Assembly (NCBI GenBank): GCA_903953895.1 | Contig: CAJBLH010000121.1 | Coordinates: 1 to 64,000, forward strand | Direction of reading: 5' to 3' | Length of the DNA: 64,000 nt | Source of the DNA: an uncultured Desulfobacteraceae bacterium | Lineage (GTDB): Bacteria; Desulfobacterota; Desulfobacteria; Desulfobacterales; Desulfatirhabdiaceae | In this document: positions 8,884-19,320 of the stretch, piece by piece | Layout: the number at the start of each line of letters is the position of its first letter | How positions within the stretch are numbered: the stretch's first letter is position 1 | Translations under genes and position numbers: made by a program | Notes under the pieces: generated by a model | What the model was told of the DNA's origin: nothing | Databases searched by the model: none | Seen by the model: the letters and a program-made list of their open reading frames with translations, nothing else

Positions 8884-10790
8884 CCATTTCTGAGTTTTCG
8901 AATATCTCCAACACGAATGGTTACATTTCTGGCATCGAAATATTCGATGATCGGTATCACGAATTTGCGGGAAGCGCCGGTCATATCCTTGAACTGGGGT
9001 GTTGTGATTTCACCGTGGACATTCAGAAACTCGACCAGCTTTTTCTTGATCATCGTAATGGCTTCCTGGTGAAAATAAAGATCGTCTTTGATGCGAACGA
9101 TCAAACCTTCGTCAACCAGAACATGAAGGACTTGTTTCGATTGTGTTTCATCCAGACATTGCGTTTTGCAGAACTCCTTGAAATAGGGAGGCGTAAGGCC
9201 GTTCTGCTGATAGGCATCCAGAATTTTTTGGCGGATATCCGTCTGATCCTGACCGAGGGAGACGGTATGGGCAGCCAGGCGGATCATGTTTTCTTCCTGA
9301 ACCACCTGCCCGGTTTTGGCCATCTGTTGAATCATCAGCGTAAACAGCTTGGAACTGATCTGAGGCGGCAATCTGGATTTCAATTCTTCTTTGGGCATAC
9401 CGGGTTTCAGTGGGTTGGTTTTATGAAAAGCTTTCAGGAGACTGCCGGCCTCGGCAAATAATTGTTCGAAACAGATGCGATGAATGTAGACACGCTGTTC
9501 TCTGTCAATTATCAGAAGCACCTTGTCCGAGAGCAGGCGCTGAATGGAAGCATCCAGTTTTTTATCCGACGTATTGGTCATGATGCGAAGATCGGAAAAA
9601 CTGATGCCCTGGTAGCCGGCTTCCTGCGCATGATGGGTGAGTACCTCTTCGGGAGAAAGATCGACCAGTTTCTGGATGCCCGTAAAGACTTCGGGCTTGA
9701 AGCGTTTATGCTTTTGCGGAATGGGGTTGAGGATGCTGCCGCCGCCGATGGTCCGGATCGGCGAGTAGCTCCGGATGACAAATCGGTCGTCTTTTACCAC
9801 GGCAACCGGGGCGTCGAGTCGGAGCTGGGCCGCCGTGGTGCTGCCCGGAGAAAGTTCTTCACTGTCAAGCAGGATCAGATTTCCCAAAACCTCGCTGGTT
9901 CCGGTATGAAATCGGATACGCGTTCTATTCTTGACTGGTTTTTTATTGCTTTTTAAATAATGAAGTCCGATATCCACCATAAAACTGGATGTCAGGGCAT
10001 TTGGGCTGGACAGGACGTCTCCGCGGTTGATGGAGGCTTTTTCGAGTCCCTGAAAATTGATGGCGGTTCGCATTCCCGAGACCGCCTGTTCCACACCGGC
10101 ATTGTGTACCTGAATTCCCCGGACTTTGGATGTGACACCAGAGGGGTAAATCATGACCGAATCGCCCACATGAATCATTCCGGATATCAGCGTGCCGGTA
10201 ATGACGGTTCCAAATCCCTTCATGGTGAAAACCCTGTCTACGGGAAGCCGGAATAAATTGGTGGTCGATCGGTCGGGTATCGAAGCACTCAGCGTTTCAA
10301 GCGCCTGTATCAGACCAGGGATGCCTTGACCGGTTATGGAGGAAACCGGCAAAATGGGGAAGTTCTCCAGAAAGGAGCCCGTGGTGAAGGATCGGACATC
10401 TTCGGTGACCAGTTCCAGCCATTCCTCATCCACCATATCGCTTTTGGTCAAAACCACCAGCCCGTGCCGAATATTCAGGAGCGTGCAGATTTCCATGTGT
10501 TCGCGGGTCTGGGGCATAATGCCTTCATCTGCGGCAATCACCATGACAACCATATCGATGCCGGTGGCCCCGGCTACCATGGTTTTGACAAATTTCTCAT
10601 GTCCGGGAACATCCACGATACCCAGATGCTGTCCATTGGGAAGATCCATGGAAGCAAATCCGAGCTCAATCGTAATGCCCCGGAGTTGTTCTTCTTTCAA
10701 TCTGTCGGTGTTGATGCCGGTCAATGCCTTGATAAGGCTGGTTTTACCGTGATCGATATGCCCTGCTGTTCCAAGAATGATCTGTTTCAA
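8880..10790 (-). CDS. selB: selenocysteine-specific translation elongation factor SelB
   Basis: GTPase starts [67 protein letters not shown]-terminal winged-helix repeats. Confidence 0.96.
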   Translation of the reverse strand: MKQIILGTAGHIDHGKTSLIKALTGINTDRLKEEQLRGITIELGFASMDLPNGQHLGIVDVPGHEKFVKTMVAGATGIDMVVMVIAADEGIMPQTREHMEICTLLNIRHGLVVLTKSDMVDEEWLELVTEDVRSFTTGSFLENFPILPVSSITGQGIPGLIQALETLSASIPDRSTTNLFRLPVDRVFTMKGFGTVITGTLISGMIHVGDSVMIYPSGVTSKVRGIQVHNAGVEQAVSGMRTAINFQGLEKASINRGDVLSSPNALTSSFMVDIGLHYLKSNKKPVKNRTRIRFHTGTSEVLGNLILLDSEELSPGSTTAAQLRLDAPVAVVKDDRFVIRSYSPIRTIGGGSILNPIPQKHKRFKPEVFTGIQKLVDLSPEEVLTHHAQEAGYQGISFSDLRIMTNTSDKKLDASIQRLLSDKVLLIIDREQRVYIHRICFEQLFAEAGSLLKAFHKTNPLKPGMPKEELKSRLPPQISSKLFTLMIQQMAKTGQVVQEENMIRLAAHTVSLGQDQTDIRQKILDAYQQNGLTPPYFKEFCKTQCLDETQSKQVLHVLVDEGLIVRIKDDLYFHQEAITMIKKKLVEFLNVHGEITTPQFKDMTGASRKFVIPIIEYFDARNVTIRVGDIRKLRNG

Positions 10791-10829
10791 TGATGCCTGA
10801 CTCCTTCATCATGATAGTCGGCGAATACG

Positions 10830-11033
10830 TTATTTTTTGGTTCTGAAATAGGCGAGCAGGTAGGCCATGCCAACAAGAAAACCCCACAGGCATACTGTAT
10901 GACTCATCGGGGATCGGGGATAGAACAATCGCATGAGAATAACTGCAAAAGCCGCTCCCAGAATGGTTCTTAAAATAAAAATATAAAAACGCATCACCCT
11001 GTCGCCTTTCATTGTTGACGATTGCATATTCAT
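10830..11033 (-). CDS. small membrane protein
   Basis: 67 aa with two hydrophobic segments; no recognised family. Confidence 0.4.
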   Translation of the reverse strand: MNMQSSTMKGDRVMRFYIFILRTILGAAFAVILMRLFYPRSPMSHTVCLWGFLVGMAYLLAYFRTKK

Positions 11034-11148
11034 CTATCATTATAATCTATAGTAGAAGGCAATTTGGGTCAATAGATGATTGTATGCGTGAAATCATGAG
11101 TCAGCTTTGCTTTCCAAAGGAAATCGCCGTGGCAGAAAGTCATGGTCA

Positions 11149-11604
11149 ATGAGGCGTCTATTTTTCATGATGACATTTCTTTTGACACACTATGGTTATA
11201 GTTCATTGTTTATATTGAGTTTTATGGCATCTACCGTTGTTCCCATCGGTTCGGAATGGCTGCTGATCTCTATGGCCATGAAAGGATTTGACCCGGTGCT
11301 GATCGTATCCACGGCAACGGCGGGCAATACGCTCGGTGCTTGCACCACCTACGGTGTCGGGATTTACGGCAGCACATGGATGATTCAGAAGCTGTTCAGG
11401 ATGGACGAAAGGGCGCAGAAACGCGCAGAAAAGTTTTATGCCCGGTATGGCATCTGGTCGTTGCTGTTTTCATGGCTGCCCATTATCGGGGATCCGATCT
11501 GTTTTGCTGGTGGCTTGCTTCGAATCCATTTCGGATCGTTCGTGCTGCTGGTATTGGCCGGAAAATTGTTCCGTTACGCACTCCTGACGATACTGGTGTT
11601 ATGA
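11149..11604 (+). CDS. YqaA family membrane protein (DedA/SNARE-associated-like)
   Basis: FILSFMASTVVPIGSEWLL, GNTLGACTTYGVG and SWLPIIGDPICFAGGLLR match YqaA style; start codon uncertain (ORF opens at 11107). Confidence 0.8.
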   Translation: MRRLFFMMTFLLTHYGYSSLFILSFMASTVVPIGSEWLLISMAMKGFDPVLIVSTATAGNTLGACTTYGVGIYGSTWMIQKLFRMDERAQKRAEKFYARYGIWSLLFSWLPIIGDPICFAGGLLRIHFGSFVLLVLAGKLFRYALLTILVL

Positions 11605-11767
11605 TGTCCGTTGATTTACCGAGGAAATAAAGTTATCAGTGGGCAGCTATCAGTATGCAGTTCAAATGGATGAGGGAATTATGCTGTCGGAGGACAGCGG
11701 CGGTCTGCCGGTAAGCATGACGTGTCATATCGAAAGAAGTACGACAATTGTAGAAATGAGATAACCC

Positions 11768-13120
11768 ATGAAAAAGGTATTGATCGTTGACGATGAAAAA
11801 TCCCTGCTGCTCAGTATCAGGGCCGGTTTTGAGGCATACAAGGATCGTTTTCAACTGGTTACGGCCGAAGATGGGAAAAAAGCTGTAAAAGTTCTCGAGT
11901 CGACTACGATCGATCTGGTGGTTACGGATATTCGAATGCCGGAAATGGACGGGTTTGAGCTTCTGGTTTACATGAATACCCGTTTCCCACTGGTTCCCGT
12001 TCTTGTCATGAGCGCATATGGCACCCGGGAAATCCAGGGGAGATTTGAATCCATCGGGATTATCGGCTTTTTGGATAAACCGGTTGATTTCGATGATCTG
12101 GTCAAAGGCATCGAGGAAGGTTTAAAACAGACATCCCAGGTAGGAACCATGACCGGTTTTTCCGTGGGAAGTTTTCTTCAGCTCATCGAAATGGAAGAAA
12201 AAACATGTCTTCTTGAAGTGAGCGCCAGAGGAAAAAAAGGTCTTTTCTACTTTGATCGCGGTGTGTTGTTCGATGCGGTCAGCGGCAGACTGATCGGAGA
12301 AGAAGCAGCCATCGAGATGATCATGTGGAATCAGGTTTCGCTTTCATTCAAAAGCCTTCCGGATAAAAAAATCATGAGACGGATCAATTCCGAGTTGATG
12401 CCCATCATGATGGAAGCGTCGAGACGAAAAGATGAAAAACTTCACGAAAATGAATTGGGCGCTTTTGATGAAGCTTTAGGGGAAGAACTCAATTTTCTGG
12501 AGGGTGAACTCGTTTCGCTGAAAACAGATGATAACCTATTGGCCATGTCTGAACCCCAGAAGATCAATGAACCGGAATGGTTGACACCCGAATGTCCGGG
12601 CCCGAGCCTGTTGCTGTCCACTCACTCCGAAGATATCTTTGGGTCACTGCTGCCGGAGATGGATCAACACAGCATCGGAAAACAACCTGCGAAACGGATT
12701 CAAGTCATTGAATCATTGCTGCCGGATACGCCATATCGCATCTCCGGCAATCCGTCTGCAAAGCAGTTCACCGACCTGTTCAAAAAAATGGCTGCAGAAA
12801 TGCATGGCGGGATGATGATCAGCCTGATGGATATCGATGGCATTCCGATTGCCGAACACAATCCGGCGCAAATCCCATCGGATGTTTTTGCTGCCAAATT
12901 TGCCATGATTATCGGAACCATCGAAAAAACCCTGAAGGAATTCGAAGGGGTGGGAGATCTGAAAGAAACAATTTTCCAGGCCAGCGATGCCTGGATAGTC
13001 TGCCGTCTTGTGACGCCCGGATTTTACCTTGGGCTGATGGTCAATCAAGAGTCAACGCTGGGAAATATCCGGCTGGTATTAGGCAAATACGTTGATAAAA
13101 TCCGCCAGATGCTGCCATAA
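11768..13120 (+). CDS. response regulator with REC, DUF4388/PATAN-like and roadblock/LC7-like domains
   Basis: REC: VLIVDDEKSLL, VVTDIRMPEMDG, VMSAYG; middle: SVGSFLQLIEMEEKTCLLEVSARGKKGLFYFDRGVLFDAVSGRLIGEEA; C-terminal: GGMMISLMDIDGIPIAEHNP...FYLGLMVNQESTLGNIRLVLGKYVDKI. Confidence 0.85.
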   Translation: MKKVLIVDDEKSLLLSIRAGFEAYKDRFQLVTAEDGKKAVKVLESTTIDLVVTDIRMPEMDGFELLVYMNTRFPLVPVLVMSAYGTREIQGRFESIGIIGFLDKPVDFDDLVKGIEEGLKQTSQVGTMTGFSVGSFLQLIEMEEKTCLLEVSARGKKGLFYFDRGVLFDAVSGRLIGEEAAIEMIMWNQVSLSFKSLPDKKIMRRINSELMPIMMEASRRKDEKLHENELGAFDEALGEELNFLEGELVSLKTDDNLLAMSEPQKINEPEWLTPECPGPSLLLSTHSEDIFGSLLPEMDQHSIGKQPAKRIQVIESLLPDTPYRISGNPSAKQFTDLFKKMAAEMHGGMMISLMDIDGIPIAEHNPAQIPSDVFAAKFAMIIGTIEKTLKEFEGVGDLKETIFQASDAWIVCRLVTPGFYLGLMVNQESTLGNIRLVLGKYVDKIRQMLP

Positions 13121-13179
13121 ACTTTCATGAAATTTTACCCTAAGAATAGTTTAAACCACTGAAATGAATCAAGACCGTT

Positions 13180-13908
13180 TTGAATATCAACCATTCGATG
13201 GAAAAGATAATGGAATTGCCTGTCAGGACGAATACAGTACAACTGATTGAGGATTTGGAACAAATCTTTTCCATCCTGCGTCATGAATTTGGAAATACGG
13301 TCAATTCGCTGAAAATGACGCTGGATGTTCTGGTCAGAAACTATGATACGTTCGATGATCCAGCCAAATTGGAATTTTTACACCGCGCAATGGTACTGGT
13401 TGCCCGTCAGCATAAATTTCTGGACGCCATGCGTTCTTACGCACGGGCAGCGGTTGGTGAAATTGAAGAAATTCCCCTTATTTTTTTTTGGAGTGACTGC
13501 GTTTCCCTTGCCAGAGCGAAAATTGCAGGCAAGCAGATTGGCCTCAAACAGCAGATACATGCCGAGCCATATAATATTTTGGCCAATTCATCCGCCATTC
13601 ATCAAGTCATCGGCCACCTGATGGACAATGCGATCGATGCGGTGTCGGATGTTGAATCTCCGGAAATTGAATTACTGGCATTTACCCGTATCGGCTATTG
13701 TGTGGTACAGATACTGGATAACGGACCGGGGATATCCGAAGAAATCCGGTCCAAATTGTTTACGCCGTTTTTTACCACCCGGGAAGGGCATTCCGGATTG
13801 GGGCTGGCGATATCTCGAAAAATGCTCAGTCAGATGGATGGTCGTGTGGAACTGAACAACCGAAGCCCAAGGGGAACAGCGGCCAACATGTGGCTGAAGA
13901 TCGGCTGA
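13180..13908 (+). CDS. sensor histidine kinase, no predicted transmembrane segment
   Basis: H-box ILRHEFGNTVNSLKM; N-box HLMDNAIDAV; DNGPGIS; FFTTREGHSGLGLAISRKM. Confidence 0.9.
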   Translation: MNINHSMEKIMELPVRTNTVQLIEDLEQIFSILRHEFGNTVNSLKMTLDVLVRNYDTFDDPAKLEFLHRAMVLVARQHKFLDAMRSYARAAVGEIEEIPLIFFWSDCVSLARAKIAGKQIGLKQQIHAEPYNILANSSAIHQVIGHLMDNAIDAVSDVESPEIELLAFTRIGYCVVQILDNGPGISEEIRSKLFTPFFTTREGHSGLGLAISRKMLSQMDGRVELNNRSPRGTAANMWLKIG

Positions 13909-13918
13909 ACAGCGGGTG

Positions 13919-14824
13919 TTACCCGCCATCCGGCAGTTCCGTGTTTTGTAACAAGGCATCCAATATCTGCGGGATATATCGGTCTGCCTTGCCGATATGA
14001 AACCTGCAGGCGCCGGCGGCTCTGTGACCACCGCCTTCGAATTCTGAAAGCAACTGCCCCACATTGACCTTGCAGGTCCGATTGAAAATGCTGTGACCCA
14101 CGCTGATCATGACCATGTCGGGCTGGATGGTATCGAGACGTATCTTTACCTGAACCGAACACTCCGGAAACAGGGAATAAACCAGGAACCGGTTGCCAGC
14201 AGGCGGTGGTGTTATGGAACGAAAATCTGTTACCACCACATGGCCCTGACAGTGGGTGTAGTCTATCAGGTGGGTTCGATAGGCGATATTTTCCCGGACA
14301 ACCGCCAGGCAGCGTATTTTTACCGTGTCATCTTCCATGACAGCATCAATCGGCAGATATCTGAGCAGCGCAACCAGATGGTTCCAGTAAGGTTCATCGG
14401 CTTTGTTCTGACTGCTGATGGTCATGGAAAGCAGGATATAGGGGTCGTGTTCCGGATTCAGGACTTCCTCCTGCGTTAGGTCTGCGGAATCGATTTTGTC
14501 TGCGGCCTGAACCAGTTCTGTATAATCCCGGTGAAACTTGCCGCGATAATAGTCGAAAATGACTCCGGCTGCCGATGGGGCCATTCGGAACGCGCCTGCG
14601 AAAGCCTGATCGCCCTGATTGGTGAAATGATGATCAAACCACAGGGCGCAATTTTGAGCGTAGGGGAGGTTGGCGATGATATCGCCTTCACGAATATCCA
14701 CCAGCCCTTTTTGTATTTCGCTTGGCTCTGCCCACATAACCGGCGCCTGGATGTCCAGGGCGTCATAAAGCAGTACGGCGCAGACCACACTGTCGAAATC
14801 GGATCGGGTTACGATTCGCATCAT
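13919..14824 (-). CDS. DHH family phosphoesterase
   Basis: RSDFDSVVCAVLLYDAL, ALWFDHHFTNQ, C-terminal GGHRAAGACRF. Confidence 0.88.
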   Translation of the reverse strand: MMRIVTRSDFDSVVCAVLLYDALDIQAPVMWAEPSEIQKGLVDIREGDIIANLPYAQNCALWFDHHFTNQGDQAFAGAFRMAPSAAGVIFDYYRGKFHRDYTELVQAADKIDSADLTQEEVLNPEHDPYILLSMTISSQNKADEPYWNHLVALLRYLPIDAVMEDDTVKIRCLAVVRENIAYRTHLIDYTHCQGHVVVTDFRSITPPPAGNRFLVYSLFPECSVQVKIRLDTIQPDMVMISVGHSIFNRTCKVNVGQLLSEFEGGGHRAAGACRFHIGKADRYIPQILDALLQNTELPDGG

Positions 14825-15252
14825 GTCTTTCCGGTTTTTTCGGGTTGAGGCATATGCACGATCAGCCGGAGAACATTCTTTTCGTTATCGCGGTGATAGT
14901 GGACGTCATCCATCAGCTTCCGGATCAGAAAAACGCCCAGCCCGCCGATCTCTCTATCGGAAATGCTCGCAGAAATATCCGGATCTTTCAACGACAGCAT
15001 GTTGAAAGCGATCCCGGTGTCTTCGATATCAATTACAAATTGATTGGACGGGTGCTGCATGCAACTCACCACAATATCCCCTTGAAGGTCCGGGTAGGCA
15101 TAATGGATGATATTGACCAGTGCTTCTTCCGCAGCCAGTTCAATCTCTTTGACACGTTTACCCGAAAAACCGAGCTTTCCGGCTTTGTCTGAAATAAATT
15201 GAATCAGCAATTCCATGTTTTCCATTTTGGCTGGTAGTTTCATGCTTGACAT
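14821..15252 (-). CDS. RsbW-like anti-sigma factor/serine kinase (ATP-binding)
   Basis: ELAAEEALVNIIHYAYP, IEDTGIAFNML and GGLGVFLIRKLMDDVHYHR motifs of the RsbW/SpoIIAB HATPase. Confidence 0.88.
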   Translation of the reverse strand: MSSMKLPAKMENMELLIQFISDKAGKLGFSGKRVKEIELAAEEALVNIIHYAYPDLQGDIVVSCMQHPSNQFVIDIEDTGIAFNMLSLKDPDISASISDREIGGLGVFLIRKLMDDVHYHRDNEKNVLRLIVHMPQPEKTGKT

Positions 15253-15324
15253 GGAATACCTCGATATTTCTGTTGAATATTGCAGTTTCCGGCTGTGCCT
15301 GTTATCGGAATGGATGGTGGTGAA

Positions 15325-15660
15325 TCATGCCTTGAGAATTGCCGCATTAACCGTATCATGAATAGGAATGATGGAATTAAAGCCGGAAATCTCAAAAACC
15401 TCGTTTACAGACTCTTCCATGGCTGCAAGGAGGATCTTTCCGTTAATGGCTTTCAGCTTTTTTGCGATAACCAGAATACTTCTAAGGCCGGCGCTGCTGA
15501 TGTATTCCAGGGAGCTTAGATCAACGACAAAGCATTTTTCGCCTTCATCGATCCACGAGTTTACTGTTTTTTCGAATTCGGGAGCGGTTACGGCATCCAT
15601 TCTTCCGCTGACCTTGACAACAAGTGCATTGTTTTCTTTTCCGGATTTGATAATTTCCAT
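15325..15660 (-). CDS. STAS domain anti-sigma factor antagonist (RsbV-like)
   Basis: 111 aa; GRMDAVTAPEFEKTVN and VDLSSLEYISSAGLRSIL with the conserved Ser in the SSAGL motif. Confidence 0.9.
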   Translation of the reverse strand: MEIIKSGKENNALVVKVSGRMDAVTAPEFEKTVNSWIDEGEKCFVVDLSSLEYISSAGLRSILVIAKKLKAINGKILLAAMEESVNEVFEISGFNSIIPIHDTVNAAILKA

Positions 15661-15799
15661 TTGAATCTCCTGATTATTTGCAATAAGTTGTATTGCATGA
15701 AAAATATGATAATTTTATTGTTACCTATAATAATCTGGATACGAAAATCAATAAGATAATGATAAAATCGTTCTGAACGATTTGAGAGGCAGTGATTTA

Positions 15800-17458
15800 A
15801 TGACGAATTACGTTCCAACGACACCACCTGTTTCTGTTCGTAAACGCACCCACCTGGTTGCAGACAGAGAAGCCCTGATGCGGATTTTCATTCGTCCGGA
15901 AAGCGATGCCGCACGGATGACGCTTTTAAAATACATGGATCAGATTCTTTTCGGCCTTCATGATTTTTTGACCCGTCATGTCGGTGTCACTCAGGAAATC
16001 AGTTTAAAGGAGTTGTCGGAACGTTTTGTCGGTTCAACAATCGGTAGGCACCCTGAAAAAAAACTGGCAGATGTGATCACCGATCTGATCGAGGATATCG
16101 CCCCCCATGCCGTGAATGTCGCATCCCCCTATTTTGTGGGTCACATGACATCCGCTCTTCCTTTTTTTATGGTTCACCTCAAAACGATTGTTGCGGCGCT
16201 GAATCAGAATGTCATCAAGCTGGAAACATCAAAAGTAGTCTCTGTTATCGAAAAACAAGTGCTGGCCAAGATTCACCGACTGATATTCCAGGAAAGCGAA
16301 GCATTTTACCAGGAACATGTGCAGAATCCGCAAACGTCGTTGGGGTGTTTTATCGAGGATGGAACCCTGGCCAATATCACGGCGCTGTGGGTTGCCCGCA
16401 ATGCTTTACTGACTGCTAAAGATCATTTTGCGGGAATCGAGACCGAAGGGGTTTCGGCGGCTTACCAGGCGCATGGGATTGAACGGCTGGTCGTGCTGGT
16501 ATCCAGATTGGGGCATTATTCTCTTAAAAAAGCCTGTGGCGTTCTGGGGATCGGGAATCGGAACGTAATTCCGATTGAAGTGGATGCGCAAAACCGGATG
16601 GATATGCATTGTCTCAGACAAAACATTGATGAACTGCATGACAGCAGCAAAAAAAACCGAATTCTGGCGATTGTTGGAATTGCCGGCGCCACCGAGACCG
16701 GCTCCGTTGACCCCCTGGGCCGCCTGGCGGCAATATGTGCCGAACACCGCATTCACTTCCATGTGGATGCAGCCTGGGGAGGCCCGACGCTGATGTCTGA
16801 AAAATACCGGCATTTACTTGCCGGCATCGAGCAGGCGGACAGCGTGACCATCGATGGCCATAAGCAGTTCTACATGCCCATGACGTGCGGTATGGTATAT
16901 TTTAAAAATCCAAGCTTACTCGATGCCATTGAATATCATGCCGGATATGTCAATCGGCCGGGGTCCGTGGATTTGGGAAGAAAATCCTTGTCCGGCTCGC
17001 GTGAAGCCAGTTCGCTGATTCTAGACAGCACCCTGAAGATCATGGGAACTCAAGGCTATGCTTTGTTGATCGAGCATGGAATTGAAATCGCCAGGCAGTT
17101 TGCCGTAGAAATCGAAAGCAGGCCGCTGTTTGAGCTTATCACACGGCCTGAACTCAATATCCTTACCTATCGGCTTTTCCCGCCGGAAATCAGATCCCGG
17201 CTTCAACTGGCAGCGACCGAAGAAACGGTTGCCATTTACGATCAGATTAACGCCATCAATCGAAAAGTTCAGCAACTGCAACGCGAAGCTGGCAAGAGTT
17301 TTGTATCCCGAACCACCCTGAGAGTCCATCAATATCCTGGACAGGATACCGTCGTTTTTCGCTGTGTGATCATGAATCCCATGACAACCCTCGATGTGCT
17401 TTGCGAGATTCTGGATGAACAGGAGGCGATCTGGCATCGGATTGCCAATGAAGAATAG
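15800..17458 (+). CDS. pyridoxal-dependent decarboxylase, PanP-like (putative aspartate 1-decarboxylase/glutamate decarboxylase family)
   Basis: FIEDGTLANITALWVARN, HVDAAWGGPTLMS, SVTIDGHKQFYMPMTCGMVYFK (PLP Lys); long N-terminal region typical of the PanP-type family; ATG at 15800. Confidence 0.75.
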   Translation: MTNYVPTTPPVSVRKRTHLVADREALMRIFIRPESDAARMTLLKYMDQILFGLHDFLTRHVGVTQEISLKELSERFVGSTIGRHPEKKLADVITDLIEDIAPHAVNVASPYFVGHMTSALPFFMVHLKTIVAALNQNVIKLETSKVVSVIEKQVLAKIHRLIFQESEAFYQEHVQNPQTSLGCFIEDGTLANITALWVARNALLTAKDHFAGIETEGVSAAYQAHGIERLVVLVSRLGHYSLKKACGVLGIGNRNVIPIEVDAQNRMDMHCLRQNIDELHDSSKKNRILAIVGIAGATETGSVDPLGRLAAICAEHRIHFHVDAAWGGPTLMSEKYRHLLAGIEQADSVTIDGHKQFYMPMTCGMVYFKNPSLLDAIEYHAGYVNRPGSVDLGRKSLSGSREASSLILDSTLKIMGTQGYALLIEHGIEIARQFAVEIESRPLFELITRPELNILTYRLFPPEIRSRLQLAATEETVAIYDQINAINRKVQQLQREAGKSFVSRTTLRVHQYPGQDTVVFRCVIMNPMTTLDVLCEILDEQEAIWHRIANEE

Positions 17459-17615
17459 ATCGATTCAGTGTTTGCAAAGCCACCAAATTATATTGTGACA
17501 TCTAAGGGATATATGCTAATGATCCGGCACTGGATGGAAAAAGTTTGATTGAAATGTATGATTTATGAATATTGTTCAGTTGGTTAATTTTATTTTCATC
17601 ATCAAAGGAGGAAAC

Positions 17616-19262
17616 ATGCCCATTAGAAAAATTGAACGAACGCCGTCTGCTTATGCCTACCCCCTGTTGATCAAAAACATTCTCCGCATGCCCCTGGTGT
17701 ATGCGCCCAAGCAGGAAATTATTTATCGCGACAAGATGCGCTATGATTATCAAACGCTGAACAGCAGGGTGGCGAAGTTGGCGAACATGCTCGAAAAGCT
17801 GGGGGTTGCGCAGGGCAATACCGTTGCTGTCATGGACTGGGATAGTCATCGGTATCTGGAGTGCTTCTTTGCCGTTCCCATGATGGGGGCGGTGCTTCAT
17901 ACCATCAATATCCGGTTGTCGCCGGAACAACTGATTTACACCATCAATCATGCAGAAGATGACATTATTCTGGTCAATTCCGATTTTCTTCCCATACTGG
18001 AAGCCATCAAAGATCAGATCAAAACCGTCAAAAAATTTGTCCTTCTTACAGACGGTGATCCGGCTCAGCCGACGTCCCTCGATCTTTCCGGCGAATATGA
18101 AACACTGCTTTCCGCATGCAGCGATGATTATGATTTTCCGGATTTTGATGAAGACGCCATGGCCACCACCTTTTACACCACGGGAACGACAGGAATGCCA
18201 AAAGGGGTGTATTACAGCCACCGCCAGATCGTTCTTCACACCTTTGGTCTCATGTCTGGTCTATGCGTTTACAAATCCCAGGTCAATCTCAATTCCGGCG
18301 ATGTGTACATGCCCATGACCCCGATGTTTCATGTTCATGCGTGGGGCATTCCTTATCTGTGTACACTGCTAGGTACCAAGCAGGTTTATCCTGGCAAATA
18401 TGAACCAGCGGTGCTGCTCAAGCTGATTGCAACGGAAAACGTCACATTTTCACACTGTGTTCCAACCATTATGCACATGTTGGTCAGCAGTCCGGCTGTT
18501 AAGCAGTTTGATCTGACCCGGTGGAAGGTCATCATCGGCGGATCGGCGCTTCCCAGGGGTCTTTGCAAGACAGCGTTGTCTCTTGGCATCAGCCTGACGA
18601 CAGCCTACGGCATGTCCGAAACCTGTCCGCTTCTGACTGCCGCAAACATGAAACCCTTCATGCTCGACTGGGATGTCGACAAGCAGGTTGAGATGCGGTG
18701 CAAAACCGGGTTACCGATTTCGATGGTTCACCTTGAAATCGTGGCCCCGGATGGAAAACCTGTTCCTCACGACGGAAAAGCCACGGGTGAAGTTGTGGTG
18801 CGTTCACCCTGGCTGACCCAGGGATATCTGAAGGATCCGGAACGCAGCGAGCAGCTCTGGGAAAACGGTTGGCTTCACACCGGCGATATCGGCAATATCG
18901 ATACCGAAGGATATCTGCAGATTACAGATCGCGTCAAGGACGTAATAAAAACCGGCGGAGAGTGGATTTCATCTCTTGAACTAGAAGACATCATCAGCCA
19001 GCATCCAGCGGTCAGCGAAGCTGCAGTGATCGGTGTGGCCGATGAAAAATGGGGAGAAAGGCCCCTGGCCCTGGTGGTGCTGAAAACCGAACATAAGGGC
19101 AAGGTTACGGAAGATGAACTGAAAGCTTTTTACATGCAATACGTTGATAACGGAACCATCCCGAAATACGGCGTTCCCGGTAAGGTGATGCTGGTTGACA
19201 CCATCGCCAAAACCAGCGTTGGAAAGATCAGCAAAAAAGATCTGAGGGTTCAGTATAAATAG
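17616..19262 (+). CDS. long/medium-chain fatty-acid--CoA ligase (AMP-dependent synthetase)
   Basis: ATTFYTTGTTGMPKGVYYSHRQ, TAYGMSETCPLL, GWLHTGDIGNID, DRVKDVIKTGGEWISS; RBS aaaggagg before ATG at 17616. Confidence 0.93.
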   Translation: MPIRKIERTPSAYAYPLLIKNILRMPLVYAPKQEIIYRDKMRYDYQTLNSRVAKLANMLEKLGVAQGNTVAVMDWDSHRYLECFFAVPMMGAVLHTINIRLSPEQLIYTINHAEDDIILVNSDFLPILEAIKDQIKTVKKFVLLTDGDPAQPTSLDLSGEYETLLSACSDDYDFPDFDEDAMATTFYTTGTTGMPKGVYYSHRQIVLHTFGLMSGLCVYKSQVNLNSGDVYMPMTPMFHVHAWGIPYLCTLLGTKQVYPGKYEPAVLLKLIATENVTFSHCVPTIMHMLVSSPAVKQFDLTRWKVIIGGSALPRGLCKTALSLGISLTTAYGMSETCPLLTAANMKPFMLDWDVDKQVEMRCKTGLPISMVHLEIVAPDGKPVPHDGKATGEVVVRSPWLTQGYLKDPERSEQLWENGWLHTGDIGNIDTEGYLQITDRVKDVIKTGGEWISSLELEDIISQHPAVSEAAVIGVADEKWGERPLALVVLKTEHKGKVTEDELKAFYMQYVDNGTIPKYGVPGKVMLVDTIAKTSVGKISKKDLRVQYK

Positions 19263-19320
19263 TCAGCCATCAGCCGTCAGTAGTCAGTACGCTTTTAACT
19301 GATTACTGATTGCTGATTAC

